From assembly GCF_000224145.3 (NCBI RefSeq), contig NW_004190374.1:40960-104959 (forward strand): 64,000 bases of DNA, read 5' to 3'. Under the pieces are notes generated by a model that did no database searches, was not told the origin of the DNA, and was given only the letters and a program-made list of their open reading frames with translations. This document shows positions 44,001 through 54,019 of this stretch, piece after piece (position 1 is the first letter of the stretch; each line of letters opens with the position of its first letter). This stretch comes from Ciona intestinalis. Its lineage: Eukaryota > Chordata > Ascidiacea > Phlebobranchia > Cionidae. The position numbers and the translations under genes are program-made.

Positions 44001-47000
44001 AGTATGACATCACAAGTATGACATCATCAGCATAACATCACAAGCATGACATCATCAATATGACATCATGAATACTTACATCTGGCACTTGAGGTCTCCC
44101 AGACATGACATCACCCACGCTCGCTACTTCACTGTAAGCGTCGACATCGTTGTCCTGGATATCAAGGTTGAAAGTAAATATAGAAATATTATTTTAATTA
44201 CTATACCTTGGATTTGTTTAAATTATGAAAAGAAGGAAATTAGCAACAAATAACATTTGTTAAAACACCGGAATAGTTTTTATTGCCTAAAACTTATCGT
44301 CACAATATGCAGGATATTTAATTCAATTATTCTACAAATTAAACTTACAACTGATGAAAAGTCTGGGTTTGTCCCAAAATGTCCGCACGAACAACTCCTT
44401 GGGTGGAAAATGAATCGATTATGATTGCTTTGGTTCGAGTTTCTTGAGGGTTGGACTGTGTTGTCGCTCAATCTGGTTTGTGAAGTTGAAAAGTAAAATC
44501 TTGCAACAGAACAATAGAATATGGTTCATCGCTACCACTAATTTTGCATAGGTGTCCTTGGGCAAGAGGCTTAATGGCAATTGCTTCAACCCAGTGGTCA
44601 CTAATAGGTAGTTCAAATTGTCAGCCAAACAGAAACACAATCACAAAGTTACCCAAGTGGTAACTCGTAAGCTGGCACGAGGTGTATGAAACAGAACACC
44701 CGTGTTATAATGACTGTCGTTGCCCCGCCATGCGAGGATAAATAAGTAACATACGTGGTAACTGGTAAGCTGGCACGAGGTGTATGAAACAGAACACCCG
44801 TGTTATAACGACTGTCATTTGCCGGCCACGCAAGGATAAAACCCAAATCTTTACTTGTATCATTTGGTATGTTGAATTTGCTTTAATGTGAAGGGCTTTT
44901 ATTTTAAAACAAGCCCCATTCATATTTACCCAGCTTCAAATTCTTTGCTGAAATTTTCTTCATTTTCTGAATAAGGAGGAGGCGGACTCTTCTTTTGATG
45001 TCGGCAACATCCATCTCTTCCCTCTTCTTTATCGCAACCTCCCAAATCAACTCCTTCACCAACCTCTTTGTATCTCGTCTCGTATTGCTGAGCTTGCAAA
45101 CATTCATCACATATCAACCCATCATCAACTTGATCTTCTGTTTGTGGGGTTTCGTCCAGCCTTGTCAGCCTTCTGTTTCTACAACAACAGCAGCAACGAC
45201 GACACCCACAACCCCTGCCTAACCTGTGACATAATACAATTAACAGCAAAACGACAGTCGTTACAACAGGGGAGGGATAAAATAATGGTAAATGGTAGCA
45301 TTGAATAAAAGTGTGCCTGTAATTTGATTTATAAGAAGCTCATCACAGATGGTTAAAATACTTAAATTGAATGTCATTGGCAGATATATCAACCATCACA
45401 ACATAACACGTTCACCAACCTTGCAGCGTCCAAACTTTGACTTTTTCTAAACTTGATTTTCTTTTCAGCTTCAACAATAACTGTGTTGGTTGGGGCAGGA
45501 GGTTCGACCTGTCAATCAAACAAGTGGATGTCAAATACATTGGGACTTCCTTTTCCACGAAATCACCATTGTGGGCGTATGTGTCCTTGGGCAAGACATT
45601 TAACGGCAATTGCTTCAACCCAGCGGTCACTAATGGGTTGTTTAAATTAGGAAAACCGAAACATCATCCCACAAACTTACATCTGTGGTAACTTGTAAGC
45701 GGGCATGAGGTGTATGAAACAGAACACCCGTGGTATAACTACTGTCGTTGCCCGCCATGCGAGGATAAATAAGTTACATACGCGGTAACTTGTAAGCTGG
45801 CACGAGGTGTATGAAACAGAACACCCGTGTTGTAACGACTGTCGTTGGCACGTGAGGATAAACAAGTTGTACACCTGTGGTTTTGGTGTTGGGGGCGGTG
45901 GGTTCTTTTCCTCAGCAGGTGCTTCTACAGGTTCAACAGCACTTGGCGATATTCGGCCATCTTTTAATTCAAAACATGAGCTGTGAAAAAAACAAAGGAT
46001 TCTGAAATTACAGACAATGGGCATGTTCTTGAATTTAAAACAACAATGTGTGTGACGTAATAAACGCATGTTTATTGTGATGTCATGATTAAGCTGTTTG
46101 TTCATCGATTTTTGTAGGCAGTCAGTTTATTTTTAGTTCCAAGTGTAATAATATAAACGAAGCATGTTTTCGCGCTATTTCAAAGTTAAATTTCGCACGA
46201 ACGACTCCTGACACGAATTTTAAAATCAAAAGTTTTAACGAACACCAGTTGAAGGATTACCTGATAATATATGAGGTTGTATGTGTAATATAGTAGGGTA
46301 GGGAAGATGGGACATCTTTTCATTCTATTTTTCCGTCCCATTTGGTAGTAAACATAGAACATTAAAAGAATTATAAAAAACGTATTCTCACGACTTCCAT
46401 AGACCGTTGTTAATTGTTTAAAACACGATCAAGATATTTGGATATTATGAGCTAAAGGTGTCCCATCTCCCCCACCCTACTATATTGCCGTATATGACGT
46501 TTATATTCCTACCAGCACTTCCATGACGCCATAAATTCCATCAGCATCGGATTAAACTTCATTGTGACGATATAAAGGACATACAGAAGCAACAATAGGA
46601 ATGATTCCCACCAAACAAAATATGCGTCCCATGAAAACATGATGAAGGTTATAATAGACAGAGCGTAGAAGATGGAATCCCGAATCAATGGTCGCCAATC
46701 TATTTGCAATACCTGGGAATGTAAAGCTTTGTTTATTTAAACGCATTAAACGCACATTTAGATATAATAGGGTGGGGAAATAGGACATCTTTTCGTTTCA
46801 TCAACTTGTCCCTTTGGTAGTAAACAAAGAACATTCGAAAGAAATATAAAACCGTATCCTCACAACTTCCGTAGACTGTTGTTAATTGTTTAACACACGA
46901 TCAGGATATTAGGATATTATGTGCTAAAGGTGCCGTCACACGATAAAATTCGATAATTTATGTTTTTGTAAGTATTTATTTTTAATCTTAGATTTCATGT

Positions 47001-50000
47001 CCTGAGATCAGGGTATTTTTGGCTACCGATTATAGTTAGTCGGTCGCGGTTACTATTGGCAACCACGTTTTTTCTGGTAATTGCTTATCACAGAAGTTGG
47101 TCGATGGTTTAGTCGGTAGCTGAGAATGCCATCCCAGTTGTGGTAACACCTGCTTTAACTATCAGCAAGTGATGGATTGGTGTGTAAGAAACGTGTGGCA
47201 TCTTCCCGGTCGTGCACGGATTAATTATTTGTTGAATCACACCAATGGGGGGTAAACAACTTGTGCTATATTTGTTTAAAATTATTGCTCTAAAAGGAAC
47301 CACGTGTGGCCACAGTCGACACCTAATAATAAACACATGCACATGTATACAGATAAACACAATTGATGGAAATATATGAGCAATTACCCGGCCCGCCAAT
47401 GCTGACGTCAAAGCTATGATGACGAGTAGATTGAACACAGCGGACCTGTCGAAATTAAATGAGGGCAAAGATATTAAAATCCAAATATATTGGTTGTTTA
47501 GGAGAATATGATTATTGGATATTGATTTGCAGGTGGTTGGTTGAGATTTGCATTATTTTCACCGGTACCACAATAAACGCTAGACTTTGAACCAGAGGTT
47601 ATGAGTTTGGGCTTAATGTGCCACCATTGTGGGTGTATGTGTCATCGGTTCAAAGCTCAAAGCTGCTATCATTGTACGAAGTGTACCTACGTTTTATATC
47701 GACTGTCGTTGCCCCGCCATGCGAGGATAAATAAGTTACATACGTGGTAACTCGTAAGCGGGCACGAGGTGTATAAAACAGAACACCCGTGTTATAACAA
47801 CTGTCGTTGCCCGTCACACGAGGATAAATAAGTTACATTTATTTATTGATTTTATTCATTAATATTTTCACGTTTATCTTCGATTTGATTCGCCCACACC
47901 AAGTCATTTACATCATTGAGTTTTTATTGTTGTATAAGTTTTAAATAATTAATTAAACGTTATTTGTTTTATTACTTTAATATTAATCGCAACCCATTAA
48001 AAATTAATCAATACTTTAAGGATCGACGAGATATAATCGTTAAATGACCAGGCAGTTATTAATATTATATTAACCAAGCAAGTTCTAATCAAATAGCGAC
48101 CTTTAGTTATATTCAAGAATTAATATTATCTACTAAATATGACACCTGTTCTTTCTAATGCAGTATATATATTGTTAAGTATAGTAGGTTGGGGGAAGAC
48201 GGGACACCTTCAGCACATAATATCCAAATATCCTGTCGTGTTTTAAACAATTAACAACGGTCTATGGGAGTTGTGAGGATACGGTTTTTATAATTCTTTG
48301 AATGTTCTTTGTTTACTACCAAATGGGACGAGAAAATAGAATGAAAAGGTGTCCCACATCTTCCCCCACCCTACTATATATACATTTATTTAACGCAGCA
48401 ATTCTAACCGAAACTTAAAACACGATAATTATATTGGGATAATGAGATAACATAGACGTTCACCTCAGCTCCCGTGGCTTCTCATATAAAAACTCTTAAT
48501 AGTGGTTTTTAGATATATATATCTTACCATTACCTTTTAATTATGATGATACCTTAAGCCGATTATTTCGCGAATATGCCAACCTATGATTAAGCCGCTA
48601 ACCACATGACGTTGGTTTGTTGTAGAAAATTCGTGCAGCAAATCTTTCATACTAATGATTTTGTGTCAATTAATCAAGTGTCCCAACTTACCCCACGATC
48701 GTCCCAACACCGACGTCACTTCCTGCCCCGATACCAGCTATTGAAGTGAACAACTCTGGCGCTGATGAACCAGCCGCCATGAAAGTGGCGCCGGCTACGT
48801 CATCGCTAAGGTTTAGTTTCTCGGATATTGCCTCCAGTGATGGAACGAAGAAGTCGTCGCATATGATCGCTAAAGCTGTGGGACAACAATTGGTTAATAG
48901 TATGAATCAACCGTTGGTATAATAGCTTCAGCAACTCGACTGTGGGCATGGGAGTGGCAACCACGGATAAGTTACTCAAGTTCCCACCCACGAGGATATA
49001 AATGACCAAACCAACCAAAAGTCATGTCTGCTTATCCACACACTGCAATAGGTTCAGCAACTCGACTGTGGGCATGGGATTGGCAACCATGGATAAGTCA
49101 CTCAAGGTCCCACCCATTAGGATATAACTACCAACCTATAAACAGGAACAATACGATAAAGATATAGAGGATCGTCCACAGAGCTGGAACTCCCGAGTTT
49201 CGTTCCATCGAACACGTGTCATGTTTCCCGCCATGCCCTCCTTCCTCACCTGTTGTGTTGTCATGCGAGGAACTGCATGTGAGGGTATAACGTTATACAT
49301 CATATAGTAGGCCGGGGTAGTATGGTTTTCGTTTTCACTTTGTAAATCTCATTTGGTGGAAAACAAGAATACTCATCGACTGGGCAATGGAAGATTATAC
49401 GTGAATTAACGGTATCCTTCCTACCTTATACAGAACAGTATTGGAACATAACTTATATACCTTTTTTTCCAATAGGTCAACTATGTAAAAATAAATCATA
49501 ATAACGAAGAGAATGGAAAGTTATTGGCAGCAAAAAATTCGTGAAAACACGATGCGGTAAAAATGTCTTGGAGAATATATGCAACAAATACATAATATAC
49601 ATCAACACTTACTTTTTTGCTGCTAATTCTTCGCAGAAATCTTTGGTTCGTTCATACACCGTCGCATTCCCAGGAGCCAACAATGCATCTTCCAATGTTG
49701 GTTGTTTATGTGCGATCTTCTGGTTCTTGGTGTTTAATATTAATTCACTTTCCAGCGAATATATCCCACCAGAGTGTAGATCATTGGGCCAAGTACCTTC
49801 TGCGTCCGGATGTTTCGCAACCACTGTCGAAGGAGCCAACTCTGAACTTCGTCTTTTCCTAACCACCAGCAACTCAACTTGGCGGTAAATATTCAAATCA
49901 ATTGTTTCGTGACGTAGTTCTGCTCGTGACGTATTAATGACGTCAGAGAAAAACTTCGTTTTCAGCAATGACGTCAACAAAATTAATGACGTCACAAAAA

Positions 50001-50109
50001 CGGCGAACGCGGTCGCGATTTTAATAATCGTTGCCACGATCTTCGACCTCGCTCTATGACGTAACTTCCTCTCCCCATTGTTACCAACAATATCCCTTTG
50101 TTTGATCAT
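41064..50109 (-). CDS. SLC24-type K+-dependent Na+/Ca2+ exchanger (NCKX)
   Basis: Plasma-membrane antiporter that exports Ca2+ and K+ in exchange for Na+. 17 exons, 5' to 3': 50109-49613, 49272-49136, 48875-48692, 47445-47388, 46712-46513, 45980-45875, 45508-45420, 45223-44930, 44472-44349, 44154-44080, 43714-43663, 43474-43381, 43038-42925, 42502-42349, 42112-41945, 41643-41528, 41163-41064; 2562 nt, 853 aa. An N-terminal hydrophobic anchor ([13 protein letters not shown]) precedes an extracellular region. The first exchanger cluster has the alpha-1 repeat ([33 protein letters not shown]) and [14 protein letters not shown] with [18 protein letters not shown] long cytosolic loop, about residues 355-640, follows. 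The second cluster has the alpha-2 repeat ([37 protein letters not shown]). Which of NCKX1-5 is closest was not resolved. The loop has a [10 protein letters not shown] run and PPPPY, unusual for the family. Confidence 0.93.
41225..41460 (-). mobile_element. tRNA-derived SINE, minus orientation
   Basis: Short tail, middle (GTGTCTTGCCCAAGGACACA), and a well-kept head (TTCG AACCCAGTAACCTCTGG, AACCAGTGTGCTATGGCG). Last intron of the exchanger. Confidence 0.75.
42125..42320 (-). mobile_element. SINE, truncated
   Basis: Tail and middle only (GGCCAGAAAACAACAGTAGT, GGACAACCCATTAGTGACCA). It stops before the head. Intron 14 of the exchanger. Confidence 0.6.
43130..43355 (+). mobile_element. SINE, degenerate head
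   Basis: Middle (ATATCCTTGGGCAAGGTATT, CCCAGTGGTCACTAA) and one tail module ending GTGAGGATAAATAAGTTACA. Exchanger intron 12. Confidence 0.65.
43765..44079. repeat. 12-13-bp minisatellite at exchanger exon 10 donor
   Basis: About 24 short units of 12-13 bp alternating TATGACATCATCA and CATAACATCACAAG. On the coding strand the array starts directly after the donor, GTAAGTATTCATGATGTCAT, and covers most of intron 10. Confidence 0.9.
44545..44840 (+). mobile_element. SINE with two tail modules
   Basis: Middle (TAGGTGTCCTTGGGCAAGAG, ACCCAGTGGTCACTAATAGG) and two tail modules (CTGGCACGAGGTGTATGAAA twice). Exchanger intron 8. Confidence 0.7.
45570..45870 (+). mobile_element. SINE with two tail modules
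   Basis: Middle (GTGTCCTTGGGCAAGACATT, CCCAGCGGTCACTAATGGG) and two tail modules, ending about 5 bp before the exchanger exon 6 boundary. Confidence 0.7.
46290..46486. mobile_element. MITE, family B
   Basis: Ends TAGTAGGGTAGGGAAGATGG and CATCTCCCCCACCCTACTA, flanked by TA. Internal GTATTCTCACGACTTCCATA. Exchanger intron 5. Confidence 0.85.
46767..46940. mobile_element. MITE, family B, right end missing
   Basis: Left end ATAATAGGGTGGGGAAATAG and the internal region up to GTGCTAAAGGTGCC. The right inverted end is replaced by unrelated sequence. Confidence 0.7.
47580..47840 (+). mobile_element. SINE with two tail modules
   Basis: Head-derived CCAGAGGTTATGAGTTTGGG, a shortened middle, and two tail modules ending CGAGGATAAATAAGTTACAT. 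Exchanger intron 3. Confidence 0.65.
48182..48378. mobile_element. MITE, family B
   Basis: Ends TAGTAGGTTGGGGGAAGACG and CATCTTCCCCCACCCTACTA, flanked by TATA. One of the best kept copies, with internal AATATCCTGTCGTGTTTTAA. Confidence 0.85.
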
Positions 50110-52119
50110 AATTTACAACATAACCTGCATAATGGTGGAAATATGGATTAACATAAACTGTATTTATGGTTTCAATTACGTTAGTGAAGCTTGGATTGAA
50201 ATATAACCCTGAGAATAACGGTAAAACAACGGCGCAATAAGACAAGCGACACTAATGGTGCTACAGCCCATAAGTGACCACTGGGTTAGAGCATTGCAGT
50301 TGTCACATACGTCTATCGGTAGCAGTATTGAGCATCGAACCTGTACCCTTTGGGTCTCGATTCAAACTTTCAAACCACTCGAGTCAGGGCGCCTCATAAA
50401 TTAACTGCGTCATTGCAATTCAATTACAGCCTTCGTACATGGATCGTTGTGTAAATAATTAATGCGAGGAATGAACTGGAAGTCGCCTCGAACAAATTGC
50501 GGAATCTCAAAACAAACGATTGATGACGAAACGATTATTAGCGTGACGTCATAGAATGATGACGTAACGATGTTACCATAGTAACCTATATAGTCGTGTT
50601 CAGACACGAACTTGTAACGGTTATTGTCGGCGTGGTTAATTACGATTGAAGTATTAACCTTAAAATTGACTGTGACGTAACACTTGACACGCGAACGATT
50701 TAATTGATGACGTCACACCACATAAGTTGATGACGTTCCACATCCCCTGACCCAGATAAAGTTGTCTCACTCAACTAACTTGGGCTACGGACCAACAGCA
50801 TAAACCTCATGCAACATGGCATGCCTCACTGTAGGACCTCACCCATATAGAATAGAATGTCCATATACAAAGTTGGGGTAATGGGCCAACTCTGGCCTAA
50901 ATCCCAGGTCCCATGACATGCCTCACTGTAGAACCTCATCCATATAGAATAGAATGTCCATATACAATGTTGGGGTAATGGGCCAACTCTGGGTCTAAAT
51001 CCCAGGTCCAATGGTGTACCTCACTGTAGGACCTCACCCATATCGAATATTGAAGTAACATACACATATCCTTTCATGTACAACTGATTATAACGAAGCT
51101 ACAAAGACATCCAACCCTTAACACCTATCTCTTGTTCTATGACTGGGTCTTATTGAACCAATGATCGCATTAATACTAACGACCCCTTCCCTCGATTCCG
51201 CTACAAATTCTAGTGCAACGGTTACTGTGATGTCATAAACGACCTTTGTCGAACTCAATCAGCAAAAACGTCACAATCGCCTATGTTAGACGTCACAATC
51301 ACACTTGTTTCCACACGCGCTCAACGCGAAGTTAAACAATGATTTAATCTCAGTAAGATTACGACGGTAATCCCAACACCAGCCGGCGCAAGAAATGAAA
51401 GAAAATTACTACAACGCCGTTTCGAGTTCGATGTGACGACTTGCAGTGTTGCACAACGATTTTAATTATTTTTTGTTATAAAAAATTGCACATTATATTA
51501 AATTTGTTTACCGTAAAAATAGTTTTAAAACTATTTCGTCAAAATATACACTTTGGTCAACACTGCAACACTTGGTCAACACTGCAACACTTGGTTAATT
51601 GAAACTAAGTTAATGAAAATCTGTCGCATCGATTAAACAACTTCTGCTTCGGTTCGGGTGAGATTAAAAATTCCCGATTTGATGACGTCATTAAATATTG
51701 GAATTGTTGTAAACAATGGCGATTATTCGCTTTTACGGTTGTTTTACTCGAGTATTTTAACGCCGTCGACGCGATTTCGCCTGACGTGCTAATTGTTAGA
51801 TTGCCATGTTTGTTATGTCACAATTGAAACACAATGCTTGCAGTTTGTTGTTTATTCCGCTTGCTTTGTAACAAAGGGTTCTGGATATATTTAGTTCAAC
51901 AACAACAGCAGATAGTAAGTTTAACTTGAGTAAAATTAGGACATTTTATATTTTGTTAAAATTTTATTATTTGATACATGTTTAGAAAACTTTAAAACGT
52001 GCATTTAATAATAACAGATGATTAATCTTTTTGTAGAAGGACTGTTCAATATTTCTTTAATTGGTTGAAGAAAATTGCGGAATCTTCGATTTGTGGCGAA
52101 ATCTTCCAAAAGTCGAATC
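50110..52119. other. exchanger promoter and repeat-bearing intergenic DNA
   Basis: Includes a minus-oriented SINE head (about 50250-50400), TGACGTCA words at 50540-50720, the family C array at 50805-51050, and, from about 51758, the 3' flank of the truncated acidic-protein gene, which is duplicated at 53713. No further gene is supported. Confidence 0.55.
50805..51050 (-). repeat. family C tandem repeat, two and a half units
   Basis: Units with CTCACTGTAGGACCTCACCC and TTGGGGTAATGGGCCAACTC. Same unit as 7025-7225. Confidence 0.8.
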
Positions 52120-52730
52120 CTAAAGTTTATCCGCCATTTGGTTTCCATGGTTTCGTATCTGGAAATACAAGTTGTTGTGAAATTTTCCAACCTTACAATT
52201 TCCCCAACCCGTCGATCCTTGCTGGCCAACATAATCTGTCTCATCCTTGTTTTGTGGCGAAATGCTCCAGGAATCAAATAAATTGTGGAGTTCGTGCGGC
52301 ATCTCGTCTTCATCTTCGCCCACGTTCAAACCCTCCGCGCGCAGCCTGTCCATCAACATGTTTTGCATCTCTTCCAGGTCATCTCGGATCAAACTGGGGA
52401 GGGAACAACAAGTTAAGCTTCCACACACATATATATAACACTCACTTTCACAATACCCCGCATTACCCGAAGTCCTGGAACAATTCATTTCTTTCTTTTA
52501 CCCGTACCTTAACACCGAAAAAATTAATCGCGATTAACAAACAAATTAATCTCAAGACCCAGCGCTTTTGGGATGTGGACTATGTGGCGTAAATCTCAGG
52601 TCCCCATGAAATAACTCGGCGTAGGTCCTGATCCACATATAATAAGCAAAACACCCAACAGTTAGACTCACCTTCGTGCATTGGCGCACCCCACCACTGC
52701 TATCAACACAACAATAATCGCTACTTTCAT
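52120..52730 (-). CDS. secreted acidic protein, shortened paralogue
   Basis: Two exons, 52730-52672 and 52393-52120, 110 aa. Exon 1 codes for exactly the same signal peptide as the gene at 54020-56305 (MKVAIIVVLIAVVGCANAR). Exon 2 shares SLIRDDLEEMQ and the following 25 residues up to MPHEL. It then departs completely: the remaining 55 residues (LFDSWSISPQNKDETDYVGQ onward) have no counterpart in the paralogue, and the repeat region and acidic exon are missing. An internal deletion that brought in new downstream sequence explains this. It may be a working short protein or a decaying copy. Function unknown. Confidence 0.65.
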
Positions 52731-54019
52731 TTTACTTTTCAATAAAGATCTGCAAAACACACAAGTTGCGGCAAACCTCTATAACCTAAAAACCCATCTT
52801 CGCCCATTGGCTTTAGTTTTACTTTAGAATTAGCGCTACAATTACCAACTATCCCAGTATAGGTCGCCTGGTGTGGTTTATAAGTTAATTAACAACATAG
52901 GTTTTTGATGTTTCCTGATCACTGCAGATCAGGAAACCAAACGATCTGTGATTGGAATTTGATGCGGATTTTTCTATTGCTGCCAATCGGCGGTGGTGTC
53001 GGTTTTCTGCAAATATTACAATTCAGCCAATTCACAGTTAACGAATTTTCGCATAAGTTGCAGCATGGCAGATAGTTGATTTTCTGCAAGAGTTGAAATA
53101 AAGCAAATATACACCAGACGTTTGCTGCTGTGCTTGGGGAATGGTCTCTCGCTGTAAAGAATTCAATATTACTCAACCTTGCACAAAACTGTGTATACAA
53201 AACTCATATTACCGCGCCAAAGAGATATCACATATCACCAATATATTTGACTTTAGGTTTAAACGTCTGTTTTTTAGGTTTAAATTTTGCACCTTTAAAG
53301 AAATGAACAGTGGAATTGTGTTTCTGGATAAAGCCCTTTTCTTATTTTCGTTTTAACCGCTGAGGATTCGTTTGATGATTATCTGTACAAACAATCTTAT
53401 TCTTGTCGCCCTTAACGACAGCAGTCAGTCAAGTATACCGGAAGTAAAGTAAACATATCGAGTTTCGCACATAAAAAGCTGAACCGAGTGTTATTTGGTG
53501 AATTTTACGTGTTTGTGCTTGTCATTCATATTCTACATTGAATTGATCGGCCAATAGAAACGTCCGGTTCAATCACGTGGCCCTCTTGTATTTCATGACG
53601 AATGATAACAATATTTAAATGCACGAGTTGGTGCGAAGCTGCTTACTTAAACAAAGTTTCTACCGCCGTCTGGTTGACTATGGCCCGTGGTAGCGCCCTG
53701 GAGCAGGCAATTTCAACGCCGTCGACGCGATTCCGCCTGACGCGCTAATTGGTCGATTGCCATGTTTGTTACATCACAATTGAAACACAATGCTTGCAGT
53801 TCGTTGTTTATTCCGCTTGCTTTGTAACAAAGGATTCTGGATATATTTAGTTCAACAACAACAACAACAGATAGCAAGTTTAACTTGAGTAAAATTAGGA
53901 CATTTCATATTTCCTTTTTATCAATTTATAGATTTTCCTGATTTTTTAATGTTAAACTGCATTTTAACTTTTAAACCGAGGATCAATATTCGGACCAAGA
54001 TTAATATTCGGACCGAGGA
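52731..54019. other. flank of the truncated paralogue, Hox10 relic, duplicate 3' flank
   Basis: 52731-53240 resembles the 5' flank of the longer paralogue. 53645-53712 is the Hox10 exon 3 relic. 53713-53910 is the second copy of the 3' flank. No open gene is seen. Confidence 0.55.
53645..53712 (-). pseudogene. relic of Hox10 exon 3
   Basis: Plus-strand TCTGGTTGACTATGGCCCGT and GGTAGCGCCCTGGAGCAGG match Hox10 exon 3 at about 57835-57881 (TCTGGTTAACTGTGGCCCCG, GGTGGCGCGCTGGAGCCGG) at roughly 80% over some 45 bp, in the same orientation. Read on the minus strand it begins LPAPGRYHG, like Hox10 LPAPARHHG. It then shifts frame by one base within a G/C run and soon meets a stop. Only the terminal part of the exon is present. 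Confidence 0.7.

Larger units (their letters stand above)
51758..53712. repeat. copy 1 of a direct segmental duplication
   Basis: Starts AACGCCGTCGACGCGATTTC and matches 53713 onward (for example ACACAATGCTTGCAGT, TATATTTAGTTCAACAACAA). It then carries the truncated acidic-protein gene, a 5' flank shared with copy 2 (CAATAAAGATCTGCAAAA), and a further shared block (53160-53240 against 56737-56810). It ends in a relic of Hox10 exon 3 at about 53645-53712. Confidence 0.75.

Noticed and set aside
43765-44079. Could the regular short repeats be a CRISPR array
   Set aside because: Units are contiguous, with no unique spacers, and the host is a metazoan.
45190-45223. Cysteine run read as a metallothionein-like gene
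   Set aside because: It is inside an exchanger exon with matching phases on both sides.
49609-50109. Exchanger N-terminal exon as a separate secreted protein gene
   Set aside because: Its donor phase joins exactly to the next exchanger exon and the total model is in frame.
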